64,000 nucleotides of DNA from Perognathus longimembris pacificus (taxonomy: Eukaryota > Chordata > Mammalia > Rodentia > Heteromyidae): NCBI RefSeq assembly GCF_023159225.1, contig NC_063181.1, positions 3,865,606 to 3,929,605 on the forward strand, written 5' to 3'. Each line of letters opens with the position of its first letter. The first letter of the stretch is position 1. The notes under the pieces were generated by a model that was not told the DNA's origin, did no database searches, and saw only the letters and a list, made by a program, of their open reading frames with translations. Below are positions 1-11,459 of this stretch, one piece after another. The position numbers were made by a program, and so were the translations under genes.

Positions 1-1350
1 CCGTCTCTCCGCGTGGCTGTGCACGCGCAAATACGCACACACCGGCGGCCCGAGTTCCGGGCAGGAATGGTGTGGACTCTGCGTTGTTCCACACGCGTCT
101 GGAATCCACGACACGCACGACTCCGCGCGTGGAACACAATTGGCGCCAACACGCGCGCCACCCGCGGGTCGCGCCCGGTGCCCGGCGTGCCCGCCACTCC
201 CCGATCCCGAGGCCCCGGGCGCGCCCGGTTCCTCGCGCGCTAAGGGTACGGCGTGTGCGCGCGGATCCCGACCACCGTCGGGGCCACGCCGACCGCCTCG
301 CTCGCGGCACCCCGCCTGGCCCAGCGCGCGAGCCCCGGACGCGCGGGCCGCTGGGGAGGGGCCCCGCGGGCCACCCCCGGGGTGGGGGCGCCGGCTCCCG
401 GGCCCCGCGTGCCCAGCTCCGCCCGCCGCCCGCCGGCCGCGCCGCCCGGGGTGATGGATGGCCGAGGGGCCGGCGGCCTGTCAGGCCTTATTGATGGGGT
501 GCGCGCCGACGGCTGCCCGTAGCCCGGGGCGGCGGGAGGCGGGCGCGGGGCGGCGGGCGGGCGCAGACTCCGCGGCGCTCGGGGTCAGCCCCCGGCCGGC
601 CGCCCCCGCCCCGCGGGCGCGCCCCGATCCCGGCTCCACCGAGGCACGCACGCGGCGCCGGCCCCGCGGCCTTCCCCGCCCTGCGCGCGCGCGTCCCGGC
701 GCGGACCGCCCCCCCCCACCTCTCCCGACCTTGCTCCCCAGGCCGGTCCGCGCGCCCGAGGCCCACGCTCGTCCCCGCCGCGGTGCCCGCGTCCCCAGGG
801 CCCAGCCCCGGGCCGGGGAGAGCGCCGCGGCGGCGCGAGTGCAGAGCCGCCACCCCCGGTCGCTCCGCCGGGCACTGGGGCCGCGCGCGGCGGGCGCGAT
901 CCGGGCACCGAGACCGTTCGTCCTCCGGGAGTGGACGCGCGTGTTCACGCGGGGCGGATGAGGTCGACCTGGGCAGGAAAGCGAGTGCGTGCACGGGCGA
1001 GGGCGGCGGGGTCCCGCGCGCCCCGGGGGGCCACTCCGAATTGCCTCTCCACGGCCCGGTCCTCTCCGAGCGATCGCTCCGCCCGAAAGGGGGTGAAGGC
1101 GCTTCGTTCCCGCTCAGCCCCGGCGCCTTTCCTCCCACCTCCGCCTTCCTCCATCTTGGTTCCGCCTCGTGTTGGCCGCCCAGGTCCCGGTTGGAAGTAG
1201 GAGAAAGCCGGCCTGACCGCGGCTATCTGAGGCCTGGCGGGCCCGAGAGGGAGAGGCCCTGGCTCCCGCCGGCCGGGCCCGCCTCTCCCGTTCTCCTCCA
1301 AGGCCCCCCAAGGCCCCCTTCCCGGCGGTGGTGCGGGGCTCGGGCTCCGG
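1..1350. promoter_or_regulatory. CpG island, truncated by window start
   Basis: Very GC-rich DNA with CpG dinucleotides close to their expected density through about position 1100, in contrast to CpG-poor DNA after 1400. Such islands usually mark promoters of housekeeping or developmental genes. A perfect palindrome TTGGCGCCAA (140-149) resembles E2F or NF-I sites, and a YY1-like CCATCTTG lies near 1152. Many open frames overlap on both strands here, as expected where stop codons are rare; none resembles a known protein. The direction of any transcription is not visible, and the transcript could lie to the left of the window. Confidence 0.8.
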
Positions 1351-1399
1351 CAAAGCCTTCGCTTTGGAGAAAACTGGAGGGAGCGTTTTCCCACGTTGC

Positions 1400-1920
1400 C
1401 CAAAGGGTCAGATGTGGACGCAGAGGCCCCTAACTCTTCCTGCTGTGGGACCTAAGAACCGGGAAACAGACATTGTGTGGGACCTTCTGTCGGGAGAGGA
1501 GAGTGGGTCCCCTGTCACAGTGACCCCCTGTGCTGAGCGTTCATTGACCTGGGAATCTGGATTGGTGGCCCGGCTCCAAGCGGCTCCAAGCAAGGAGCTT
1601 GACTTATCTGGGCCTTCCTTCCGGTTTTGTCTGTAAAATGAAGGGGCTGGGCTGTGTGCAGGGTCCCTTCCTCTACCAATGTCTTGTGGCTCTGAGTGAG
1701 GGTTAAGTGGTCCTCTTCCACAGGGTTCATTCGTGGCCCCACATAATAGAATCTGGGAACACGGGCCTCTAGATGGGATCTCCATCTTAGCCTTAGATAA
1801 GAAATGTGCTCCATGAGGAACTCAAAATGGGAGACCCATTTGGGTACGTATGATAAAGGCTTGGATTGCAGGCGAACACCTCAATCCACTCCCTAGACAG
1901 TTACTGAGTAATGCCTAACA
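1400..1920. other. Unique sequence, nothing recognised
   Basis: Moderate-GC DNA downstream of the CpG island. No recognisable exon, repeat or RNA gene was found. If the island drives transcription rightward this would be the start of the first intron, but no clear evidence supports that. Confidence 0.4.
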
Positions 1921-2075
1921 CTGGGCATTACCATTTGTTAAGCATGGTGCCAAGCATGGTGCATGAATTATCTCATTTATCTACACAACTTGTCTCCCAT
2001 TTTGCAGGTGAAGAAACTAAGGCAGACCTACTAACTACCTGTCCAGCTTAATCAGCAGTGGGGGCAACCTCTCAA
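1920..2075 (+). mobile_element. MIR SINE fragment
   Basis: Matches the body of the ancient mammalian-wide interspersed repeat: an ATTATCTCATTTA segment, a CCCATTTTGCAGGTGAAGAAACT segment (split by differences from the consensus) and an AGGCAGA segment in the expected order. Inactive fossil tRNA-derived SINE, diverged, inserted before the placental radiation. Confidence 0.75.
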
Positions 2076-2104
2076 GTGCCTTGATTACAGAACTCAAGAA
2101 CTAC

Positions 2105-2325
2105 CCCTCTCAGCCAGCTGCTGGCCTACAATCCTAGCTACCCAAGAGCCTGAGATCTGAGGATCCTGATTTGAAGCCAGCCAGGGCAGGACATCAACCA
2201 GCCAAAAGTAAAGCTGTGACTCAAGTGGTAAAAGCATGTTAGCCTTGGGCAATAGAGCTAAGGGACAGCACACGGATCTTGAGTTCAAACACCAGTATTG
2301 GAACAAAATAAATAAAACAAAAAAC
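2105..2325 (+). mobile_element. B1-Geo type dimeric SINE
   Basis: Left half is B1-like (AATCCTAGCTACCCAAGAG, then GAGATCTGAGGAT). The right half is the Geo unit (GCTGTGACTCAAGTGGTAAA, then GAGTTCAAACACCAG). Ends in an A-rich tail. The copy is diverged, and another copy of the same type follows directly in the same direction. Confidence 0.8.
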
Positions 2326-2545
2326 CCAGGCACGCTCACACCTATAGTTGTAGCTACTTGGGAGGCTGAGATCTAAGGATTGCAGTTCAAAGTCTGGACA
2401 GGAAAGTGTATGAGACTCATATCTCTAATAAACTACTCAGAAAAAGCTGGAAGTGGAGCTGTGGCTTAATGGTAGAGCACTAGGTTTGAGCAGAAATGCT
2501 CAGGGACAGTGCTCAGGCCCTGAGTTCAAGCTCCAGGACTGGAAC
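2326..2545 (+). mobile_element. B1-Geo type dimeric SINE (tandem with previous)
   Basis: Second copy in the same orientation: B1-like left half with GGGAGGCTGAGATCTAAGGAT, split by a few changes, and a Geo right half with GCACTAGGTTTGAGC and GCTCAGGCCCTGAGTTCAAG. Its 3' tail has expanded into the GGAA microsatellite that follows. Confidence 0.85.
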
Positions 2546-2609
2546 AAAGGAAGGAAGGAAGGAAAGGAGAGAGGGAGGGAGGGAGGGAGGAAGGATGGAA
2601 GGAAGGAAC
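2546..2609 (+). repeat. (GGAA/GGGA)n microsatellite
   Basis: Purine-only run grown from the A-rich tail of the preceding SINE. Such tails are a common birthplace of GGAA repeats. Clustered GGAA can bind ETS-family factors, but no function is shown here. Confidence 0.95.
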
Positions 2610-4727
2610 TGCCTCTCTGAGTCTGGCATTGGTGCTATGGGGAATAAAGGGAAGAAGATGGGAACTTTCTAACGTGCCTTTTTATTTTGGAAAAAATATC
2701 TTACATATTCATTCCAGTGCCCCCCCATATTGCTCTGGCTCTAATGCATTAGATTTCAATTTAATCTCTGTGTCTATACCTCTCTCCCCCAAATATCAGT
2801 ACCCTTGAGGACAGAAACCCTGCCCGATATCTTTGTATTTTCTGTGGTTTCTGACATGGTCGAGATGTTTTGTAAAAGTTCACTGACTTAAATTCAGAAA
2901 ATTGGGCTTCCAGCTTGTGGTATACTATCTAAGCCCTACCTTACATCGCTGAGATGTGGTTGGGACTCACAGGCCCATTCCTTTCACTGGCTGCAGGCAC
3001 TGAGAGGTTCACATGCAGAAGATGCCGCCAGGCGGTGGTGCATTGGCCCTTAGCCGAGTCCCCTGTTGGTAGGGTGTGCAGGGGCCCAACTACCTGCCTT
3101 TGGCCCACTTATCCCTTGGCCATCAGGGGCAACCTCCTTCTGACACACAACTCTGGAGCTGCACCCAACCCATAGGATTCTGGTCCAGTCCAGATGAAGC
3201 AATTAGCACACAAAATAGACAGCAGACATCTCCCAAAGTCAAAGAGCCCTTGAGGGGCAGAGCCCAGTGTGTGTAGCTGGCCAATACTAGGTGTCCTGAG
3301 TGGTCATATACAGCCTGCTTTTCCACTTCAACCTACTGCTGGGGTACTGGTATCTCTCGCCATAAATCTGAATCCCAAGGCCAAACTTTCCTCACTGCAA
3401 TGCAATCAGAGTGCAAGAGGATTAGCAATTTGTGATAAGGCAGCTCTGGACTCTGGGGTAAATCCTGGGGGCCTGGGAACCTGGTTTAGCTCCCACCCTT
3501 TGCAGAAATGGTGATCACGGCCCCGCCAGTGGTGGTAGTGATGGGTAGAGGCTGGAGGCCCGCGGTGGAGGGAGAGGGAGCCAGAGATCACAGGCACAGA
3601 GCACTCTCTCTAGACTGGGGAGCGGCCTCACCACAGAGACTCGGAGCACATGTTAGATTCCAGACTCAGTCTCTCCCTGATATCCCGGGGATGCATAAAC
3701 ATGCCAGCCTTCAAAATAAACCCCAAAAGCCAGTTGGAGGGGTGGAGGAAACATAGCAGCTCTGACTTGGGTCTTATTTCTAGTCTCCTTGTATAGGGTC
3801 CTTGGCATGCTGGCTCACCCGTGACACAACAAGTGAATGTCTGCCACCCCGTGTCACAACATTCTTAGTGTCACAGGCAAAGGCTCCTCCTTTACCCAGG
3901 CTGGATGGTGAAATCACTGAGCTTCCATGTCTCTGGGGACCAAGTAAAGCGTTTTGAATAAATATCCTCTGTGGTCTCTTTGCACTGGCCCATGAATCTA
4001 CCTTATGGAGACAGAGCCCGGAGATGAGGGCAGCACGCTGCAAGGCCCAGGCCAGCACTGGGGAGAGAAGGGAGGAGAGGCCATGGGCTTCTCCCAAGAG
4101 GGTCTCAAGGCTTCTTGCGTGGGCAGCTGAGAGCAAAGTCACTTTTAAGATTTGCGGCTGCTCCGTACGACATTGAACTTCAGGCCTGAGATCCGTTAGT
4201 AAATTTGACCTGATAAAAATAAAATAAAAAGAAGCCAGCTCACTAGACAACACCTGAAAATTCATCAGGGCCTCCCCCCCTAAGCAAAATTGTCTGTGCA
4301 GGTATTTCCAACATATCTTACAAATATATAGCAACAGGTGGATGGACGCTTTCCATTTCTCCACCGGGGTGGTCTGGGCTTCTTGGGGATGTTAGATTGA
4401 GTTCTTAATTGGGACCATGGATTCACACTCTTCTATGCTCACCCCATTCCCGTTGCTGGGGACAGGGATAAAGCAAAGCCACCTCCTTCTGAAGCTCTGT
4501 CGTGGCTATTCCAGCCCGTACTCAAGACTTCTCAAAGTCCCAGGAAGCTGAGATTCAAGTAGGGTTGTGTGATTTAAACGCAAAAGCTTCTTGATGGCTG
4601 GAATGGTATGCAATAATGCTATAATTGCCCACAGTGCCCTGCAAATGGCGGGTGCCCCGTGCTTATTCAGAAGAAAGAACTGGCGATTGAATGCATCTGA
4701 AGACCAAATGTAGAGTTCTACATAAGC
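2610..4727. other. Unique sequence, no gene recognised
   Basis: About 2.1 kb without a clear repeat or exon. Short open frames occur on both strands but none resembles a known protein. CpG is low. A small inverted GC motif CCGCCAGGCGG lies near 3027. Likely intronic or intergenic. Confidence 0.4.
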
Positions 4728-4973
4728 AACGTACCTCTGGGTACCAGTGGCCTGTAATCCTAGCTACCCAGGAGGTGGAGATGTGAGGACCCCTCCTTGA
4801 AGCCTGCCCAAGCAGAATTGTCCAGGAAACTTGTATCTCCAATTAACCACCAAAAGAAAAAGAAAAAAAAGCTTGAAGTGGAGGTGCGGCTAAGGGATCG
4901 AAGGACAGCTTTGAGTGGGAAAAGCTAAGGGACAGGCTCTGAGTTCAAGCCCCAGGAATAGCACAAACAAAAA
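4728..4973 (+). mobile_element. B1-Geo type SINE, diverged
   Basis: B1-like half (CCTGTAATCCTAGCTACCCA, then GGAGATGTGAGGA), an A-rich linker at 4855-4870, then a degraded Geo half ending GAGTTCAAGCCCCAGGA. The A box of the right half is badly mutated, so this copy is old. Confidence 0.8.
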
Positions 4974-5530
4974 TGTATCTACTTGTGAAATGCAGATAAG
5001 TTCCCCCAATATTCTCCCTTTTCACATCTCAGGGAATCTCGGGCAGACACGCATTATAAATGGGTAATTTTATTTCCAGCGTTTTGATCTCAGGTGTGGG
5101 AGTTTTGAACTGCTATTAACTTCTCTTTATAACTTGCATGTTGGAGGGGCTGGATGATAAATAAGGGATGAATAACTCCTTATTACTTCTTATCAACCCA
5201 ATCTATAAACTAGTGTCAGCATTTACTCACTTAGGTTTAAACCTGTGCCTGGTATATTTATTGACTTGTTTAAAATAAGCCATAAAAGTGGGCTTGGTTG
5301 GCAGTTCTTTTAACTAATTTTTAAAAATGGCATTGGTCATTTTCTACTAACTCGTGGGGTGACCTTTGGTAAGTCATGTAACCTCCATGCGCCACACCCA
5401 AGAAAGGCAAGAGGGACGGGTCAGGCTCTGCCAACTCTAAACCTGGTAGCTGAGTCATTCCTTGATTTTCAGATGGGTAAATTGAGGGACTCTGATACTA
5501 TCTATTAGAGCAATCGAAAGGAGTGGCCGG
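4974..5530. other. AT-rich unique sequence
   Basis: AT-rich stretch without a recognised repeat between two SINE regions. It holds several homeodomain-type AT cores and TATAAA-like strings (near 5055, 5130 and 5205), which could be chance at this composition. No exon seen. Confidence 0.35.
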
Positions 5531-5790
5531 TGGGAGCAGCGCTTGGTTGTTAGAGCAGAGCCCTGGAGTTTAATTCTGTTACTTATTAGTGGTATGACCT
5601 TTGGTGAGACAACATTTTTGAGTCTCAGTTTCCTCAACTATAAAAGGGGCACAATATCTAATATTATTGAGGCTAAACCCCCTGTGTGTGTGGGGGGGTG
5701 TTTCTGGATAATTCAATGTACCTTGTTACATCATAAATGTTATTCAGTGTTCTCAGCACACAGCTGAGGTAGAGCAGGCACTGTTCGGTT
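5531..5790 (-). mobile_element. MIR SINE fragment (reverse)
   Basis: Contains GGTATGACCTTTGGTGAGAC, AGTCTCAGTTTCCTCAACTA and TAAAAGGGGCACAATA in the order of the MIR core in reverse, ending near a CACACAGCTGAGGTAGAGCAGGCA segment. Old, inactive. Confidence 0.7.
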
Positions 5791-6235
5791 GAACCATTTC
5801 AAGCAGGTCCAAGAGAAGGACTGACTGATTTTCTCCCCTCTATTTTGGGAACAAGTGAAAATTATTTTAAAATTATACAAAGGTTGAGCTTCTGGGGGGT
5901 GTCTATGGGTGTTTCATATGTCTATGGCTGTGTTGTGGAGACCTTTCTGGAAAGATGAAATAGGAAAGTGATGAGAAGAGACCACAGTCACAGGGCCCCC
6001 AGCTAGAAGGGAATGGTCTTTATCAAGGACAGATGGACGGCTCTCCAGCCTGGCTCTCCTCTGGCCTCACAGCCCTTGCTTTGTGATATATTCTGGCCAG
6101 GCCAGGGTCACAGATGGTCGCTCAAGGGTTAGTCACATTCCCATCAGAAATGAGGTACAGAGGATTTGGACTGCAGAAAATTCAGTCAGCAGAGGTATTT
6201 AGAACTTGCCCTTGTGAGAAGATTCCAGTGGTGTA
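5791..6235. other. Unique sequence, nothing recognised
   Basis: Non-repetitive, moderate GC. No exon, RNA gene or clear regulatory element recognised. Confidence 0.35.
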
Positions 6236-6465
6236 ACTCTGAACAACTAAAGAACAGTTTAACAAAATGAATACTAGGAAGCTGAAACATGATTGGGGGG
6301 CAGGGAGAAGGGCAAGGGGATGATTGGGGAGAGGAAGGGTGGGCAGATATAGTTATTATATTCTGTGTACATGTGTGAAAACAGAACCACCATCACTTGA
6401 AGGAATGGGGGTGGGTAGGGGAGAGATGGGGTAGAATAGTGGAAGGGATCAGGATCCATTACACT

Positions 6466-6669
6466 AGCCAGGCACTGGTGGCTCAGGCCTGTCATCCTAG
6501 CTACTAAAAAGGCTGAGCTCTGAGCATTATAGTTCAAAGCCTGGGCAGGAAAGTCCATGAGACTCTTATCTTCAGTTAACTACCAGAATCCAGAAATGGA
6601 ACTATGGCTCAAAGTGGTAGAGCAGTAGACTTGAGTGTCCAGGCCCTGAGTTTGTGTCCCAGGACTGGT

Positions 6670-6670
<1 letters not shown>
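6466..6670 (+). mobile_element. B1-Geo type dimeric SINE
   Basis: Starts AGCCAGGCACTGGTGGCTCA (B1-like left end), then CATCCTAGCTACT, CCATGAGACTCTTATCT, and a Geo half shortened internally that ends CCAGGCCCTGAGTTTG. Its tail is continuous with the CA microsatellite. Confidence 0.85.

Positions 6671-6710
<40 letters not shown>
6671..6710 (+). repeat. (CA)n microsatellite
   Basis: About 20 perfect dinucleotide units directly after the SINE tail. Likely length-polymorphic. Confidence 0.97.
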
Positions 6711-6713
<3 letters not shown>

Positions 6714-6775
6714 CTTATTACTATTTGTTGAATCAAAACCACCTTTGTACAACTACTTAATATTAATAAAAATGT

Positions 6776-7148
6776 GTTGTTGTTTTTTAAAGAACTTGCC
6801 TTGTGCACATCAATCTCCAAGACAGTACCTACCACCATGCTAGTGCTGTACAGAGGTCTGACAGATAAAATTACAGTGTCTCTCCCTGTTGTCTTGTTGA
6901 CAGAGAAAGGCAGAGATGAACACAATAACCTAAAATTCTGCAGTTTACAACCACCATCCATCTACCCAAATAAAAGCTGACCTCAAAGTCAAAAAACAAT
7001 TGTAGAATTCAGAGAAAGAGGATAGAAGTGTTACCTGAATATCCCCTGTGAGGCATATAATACAGAAAACCTTTCTGCTAAGTAATAAATGTAAAACTGT
7101 TACTTGTATCTTCCCTTCACTGGATGTGTTACATAAACACAGAAACAG
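6776..7148. other. Unique sequence
   Basis: AT-leaning sequence with no recognised gene or repeat before the compound microsatellite. Confidence 0.35.
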
Positions 7149-7175
7149 ACACACACACACATACACACATACACA

Positions 7176-7240
<65 letters not shown>
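7149..7240 (+). repeat. Compound (CA)n(GA)n microsatellite
   Basis: CA tract with two interruptions (7149-7192) followed by an unbroken GA tract (to 7240). The GA half is pure purine and could adopt triplex (H-DNA) structure. Confidence 0.97.
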
Positions 7241-7241
<1 letters not shown>

Positions 7242-8054
7242 AGGATCTTCTGAAGGTTGTATAATTCATGGCGGGATTTTGTGGCCCCTTCCTGTTTCTC
7301 CCTCCCTTCCCCCTCCCACCCTGTTGACAAGGTAAGAGTAAGGCAGCCTTAACCTCTGCATTGCTGAGTGGAGTTCAACTTCAAAGCAGCATGTGAGGAT
7401 TATTAATAGCTGTCTTGTGGTTCATTGGGTCTCAGCTCTGGAGTGCTAGTTAGAACTCTCTGAGTTCTTTTTGCACAGCCCCAGGCTTCCTGGCCTTGCG
7501 GAAGGTCTGCCTTTCCCTCGCTCCCAGGCTCCCTCCTCCTTGGCCTGGGCCTGGGCGGGGATAATCAGCTTGCTTTCCAGCTGGCCTAGCCCCTGGCCTC
7601 CCATCTCCCGTCCTGTCCTGGCAGCCGAGGGAAATGTTACACGTGAATCCCCAGGAGTGGCTGCAGCTTCAAGGTTGCCTGGGAAGGTCTAGGCAGTCTG
7701 GATGGTGGAGAGGAGAGGCTGCTGGGTAGAAAATCCTCCCAGAGTTGGGGAGTTCAGCCTCCAGGCGGCTCTCAAAGGCTGCCCGGGGCAGGCGAGTGCC
7801 CGGGACTCACACACAGCCACTAGGAAGTCTGGCTCGCCCAGGACTGGCCCACTCCTCCTCATCCCTCTCAAAGCATTTATTTTTCTAATTTCAAATAAAT
7901 ACGAGCTCATTTGTAGTTCATCGGGAAGTACGGAAAGTGTAACAAGGAAACGCAAAATCCTTCTTAACCCATCCCTGGGAAGGGCCCCTGACATCACCTC
8001 TGTCCTCTTAACCATGTCCTCAGTCCGGTGTGTGTATGTACTTTAAGAAATAGA
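7241..8054. other. Unique sequence
   Basis: No exon or repeat recognised. 7390-7640 is somewhat GC-rich and holds GATTATTAATAG and GGGATAATCAGCTTGC strings of homeodomain/GATA type, which may be chance. Confidence 0.35.
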
Positions 8055-8165
8055 AGCCTAGGCACACATGTATAATAAGCCCAGGTGGCACACATGTACA
8101 ACCCTCAGGAGCTAGGACAAGAGGCCACCCAGGGCTACTCATGACTGTCTCAAAAATATAAAAAA
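8055..8165 (+). mobile_element. Possible degraded B1-like SINE
   Basis: The order of AGGCACACATGTATAATAAG, CCTCAGGAGCTAGGACAAGA and a GACTGTCTCAAAAATATAAAA tail resembles a 7SL-derived B1 monomer. Heavily diverged, so the call is weak. Confidence 0.4.
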
Positions 8166-8386
8166 CCAACAGCAAAAAGCATTGGGAAAGAATGTGCTTA
8201 AAGTATACAATGCCAAGGAAAAAACGTGTCCATGACTTGTCATTTCAATTATGACATGTTTAATTTGGAAGAGTTTTGCAGACTAGGTCAAGAAACACAT
8301 TGTAAACAAACAAACGCATCGCATTTCAGGCACGGTCTCAGGGATTGGGGAGATCTGCTTACAAATCAAGTTGTACACGGATTTTT

Positions 8387-8521
8387 GTGTGTGCGCGCAA
8401 GTACGAGAACTTGAACCCAGGGCCTGGATTCTGTTTTCTGAGCTTTTGTGTTCAGGGTTAGTGCTCTTCCATTTGAGCCATAGCTCCATTTCTGGCTTTT
8501 TGGTGATTAACTGGAGACCTT
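8387..8521 (-). mobile_element. Geo SINE fragment
   Basis: Reverse-strand Geo half: GAACTTGAACCCAGGGCCTG (B-box side), CTCTTCCATTTGAGCCATAG (A-box side) and a short piece of the B1-like half (GTGATTAACTGGAGA). The remaining left half is missing. Confidence 0.8.
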
Positions 8522-9435
8522 TTAAAGTATTAGAAATCCAAGGGGACAGAAATGTTAAAAGTTAATCAGCCAGGAAGTTCGTTTTATGAACATGAGGCTC
8601 AGGCCATATTATTCTAACATTGGAGTCTAAACTCTTACCCAGGGACAATGTACACTTAATAAAGCATTGAAGCCCCAAACCTTCCAGATTGTTCTTTGTG
8701 ATAAACGTATTGTCCAGAAATTGCTCTTTTTTTGTACTCTTAGATTATGTATTAGGAACAATTTTATCTTTGAGAAAAGGTGGCAGGCTCAACTATGATA
8801 CATTGTATTTTTAGAATATGCTAGAAATAGAAATAAAATGACTTCTTCAAGGTCACTCAGCTTGTTGGTGGCTGTGCTGGAACAAAAATCCAGGCTCAAG
8901 CAATTCTTTGGCTAACTTCCTAGTGTGGTTTCTGACCACGGTCAACCGAGGAAGGTCAACTTGACCAAAGTCTGTCTCACTTTACAGTTTCAAAGGCTCG
9001 GTGTCCAGCATCTGGGACCCCCCCCCCCATTTCCAGGGTCTAGCTGAAGGAGAGGAGCCACAGCTGGATTAGACGCAAGCAGCTACAGCAGAGGCGGTGG
9101 TGACCCCAGGGAAGCAGAGTCCTTGCCCTGGAAGCATAAAGCCAAGCCACACAGGGGTGCAAGAGGACCCAGCAGGCCTGGACCATCTTCTCCAGGGAAG
9201 GGCCTCCCCAGCTCACTGTTAGGGGCTGGATGGTCCCCGGCTGGTTGGAAGGCAGAGCTAGGGCCGGGCCGCTGGCCTTCTGAGGAGCGGATTCCTGCAT
9301 TGAATGGGAGGCTGGAGCAGATAACCTCTCAGCCCTTCCCTTCCCAGCATCTCTGATTTGTGTGTCTTGGGGGAGAGAGTAGGGAGTAGTCATGGGACTG
9401 GAATCGTTGATTTAGGGTCCCACCCCAGGGACAAG
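8522..9435. other. Mostly unique sequence with a MIR remnant
   Basis: A MIR-like segment sits at about 8820-8905 (TCAAGGTCACTCAGCTTGTT). The rest is unassigned. A C11 run lies at 9018-9028. No exon recognised. Confidence 0.4.
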
Positions 9436-9530
9436 CATAGTCCTCATCTTGGGCAAATAATTTAACCTGTCAGTACAAGGCACAATGGCTGGCGCAGAGT
9501 AAAGCTTTGTAAATGTTTGCCGAATGAAAG
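9436..9530 (-). mobile_element. MIR SINE fragment (reverse)
   Basis: CTTGGGCAAATAATTTAACC and GGCTGGCGCAGAGTAAAGCT correspond to the MIR segments GGGCAAGTCACTTAACC and CCTGGCACATAGTAAGCGCT in order. Confidence 0.65.
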
Positions 9531-10384
9531 AATGGGCGGATGGATTTGAGTCTCCCAAGTCTTGGGGAATACCAGTACAAATGGGAATCTTACAGAGTCC
9601 TCCCAGGAGCTTACATGGGATGAGGTGATGAGCTGGAGCGAGCACGAGGGAAAGTGAACCCACCGTCTCAAAGGGGTCTTCTTCCTTCCAGGGACAAGGG
9701 CAGAGTTATCATTGCTCAGAATCAGGAAGCACAATCCGCACACAACTCCCCATTTCATTAGTCCCCCTTCCCCCAGAGGGGTAGCTCTCAGAGCCTTCTA
9801 GGGCTGGGTGGGACAGCCAAACCCCTTCCTTCCATTCCCCCCCCCCCCAACCCCAGATAAATGCAGAAGTCTAATGGATTGTTCATGCTGCTGCCGAGAT
9901 TAGATAGCAGTGCCTCTGTTATCGGGGTTGGAGTACGCCCCAGTGGCCACCACTGTGTTTTCCAAGGCAGCCCCAAGGGAAGGCTAGGGGACAGAGAGGA
10001 CTGGAAGCCTACAGAGCTGTGGGAAAGCCTGGTGCACAGAGGCTCTTTCCACTGCATCCCTGCTCCAGAACTTTCCCTGGGACCTTAAGTCTTCCCCACC
10101 CCCATAGCTTTTAATGAGGCAAGTAACCCTGGGTCGCTATCTGCTCATTGGAGGGAGTACTTGGGAGACAGTAACTCTTGCATTCTCCTTGTCAACCTCT
10201 AAAAGCCAGGAACACACGGAGACACTCCTGTTCTTCAGAACCCACCCAGGATTTTGTCCAAATAGGGATGAGCCACCCCAATAGCGGGCAGGAACCTTCC
10301 TAGTTTATGTTGTTCCTCAGCCCTGGTGGGGGGGCAAAGCCCATTTCCTCCCTCCCATTCTGAATCTCTCAGGGTCAAATTTTT
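9531..10384. other. Unique sequence
   Basis: No gene recognised. A C12 run is at 9837-9848; the following 9850-9930 has CAGATAAATG, GAGATTAGATAG and TTATCGG strings of GATA type. Possibly regulatory, unproven. Confidence 0.35.
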
Positions 10385-10545
10385 GTTTTCAAATTTTCAG
10401 TTGTTATTATAAAGATGATGTGCAGAGGGGCTACAGTTTCATAAGTCAGTCAGAGAGTGTGTTTTATTTTGGACAATGTTACCCCTTATTTGTTCATCCT
10501 TTGCAGGGTCAAAGTTTGATGATTATTATTATAACTTAAAATTTG
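10385..10545 (-). mobile_element. LINE-1 3'-UTR fragment
   Basis: Near-identical in order to the 3' end of the element at 17.1 kb: GTTATTATAAAGATGATGTG, GCAGAGGGGCTACAG, TCATAAGTCAGTCAGAG, GACAATGTTACCCCTTA. Likely the 3'-UTR of a lineage-specific L1, 5' truncated. Confidence 0.6.
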
Positions 10546-10768
10546 TGCTAGTCCTGGGATTTGAACTCGGGGCCTAGGTGCTGTCCCTCAGCTTTATTTT
10601 GCTCAAAGCTGGTGCTCTACCACTTGAGTCACAGTTCCACTTCCAGCTTCCAGCCTTTTTGGTTGAAGACAAGAGTCTTGTGGACTTTACTGCCTGGGCT
10701 GGCTTTGAACCATAATCCTCAGATAACAGCCTCCTGTGTAGCTAGGATTACAGGAATGAGCTCATTCC
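10546..10768 (-). mobile_element. B1-Geo type dimeric SINE
   Basis: Reverse copy: CTAGTCCTGGGATTTGAACT, CTGGTGCTCTACCACTTGAG, GGCTGGCTTTGAACCATAAT and GTGTAGCTAGGATTACAGG in the usual order. Essentially full length and inserted next to an L1 3' end. Confidence 0.88.
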
Positions 10769-11459
10769 AATTTTATTTTTAATGATATTGTTTCTTAAAG
10801 GATTCATAAGCATTTTAAAAGGGCACTTTTTGTTTCTTGGAAAAAAAAATCTCCTTAAGGGCTTTTCCCCCCTTGTCTAATCATTTTCTGAAAGCAAAAC
10901 CCATCTACTATCTACCAATACTATGCATCAAAAATTCTCCTGTGATCTAACAACAAATCCTACATAAAGCAAACACTGAGCACTCAAAACCATTATTTAT
11001 CTACAAGGAAAGACTAATTGTTCTATCATTATTATGATAGAAGTACTGAGATCTAACAGAAAGCAAATAACATCTTAGCTGGTGAACAAGGAGAAGTTAT
11101 CTATTTGAACCATATCAATTTCCTGTTAAATCTTTGGAGTTAGTAGAAAAACCTTAATAAATACTGTGACAGGATAAATCATCTAGCTCAGTTTTACAAG
11201 TTTATACAACATTACAAAGCGTACAGCACAATCTAATTAGACATCCGACCCCAAATTACTGGAATTTCGAAAAAGTTATTAGAATTGGATAGTTACTGAG
11301 GAGTGGGAATTTCAGTAAATCCTGAAGGGCAAACGAAATAGCTACTGCTGTAGTTTACTATTCAGAAAGAATATTGGACATTCACCAACAAGGAGGCTGC
11401 TGGCTCATCGGACCCGATATCTTTATTCTGCAACAAATTCATGAATGAAAGGAGTTTAG
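10769..11459. other. AT-rich unique sequence flanking CpG island
   Basis: AT-rich, non-repetitive DNA directly left of the second CpG island. No exon seen. Sharp composition change at about 11.45 kb. Confidence 0.4.

Larger units (their letters stand above)
6236..6775 (+). mobile_element. Probable LINE-type 3' end, interrupted by a SINE
   Basis: A purine-rich segment (6236-6465) and a terminal segment (6711-6775) with CCTTTGTACAACTACTTAAT are split by the Geo SINE and CA repeat between them. The same terminal string recurs at about 50409-50428, followed by A-rich sequence. That pattern suggests the 3' end of one retroposon family, probably a lineage-specific LINE-1. Family assignment is inference. 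Confidence 0.45.
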
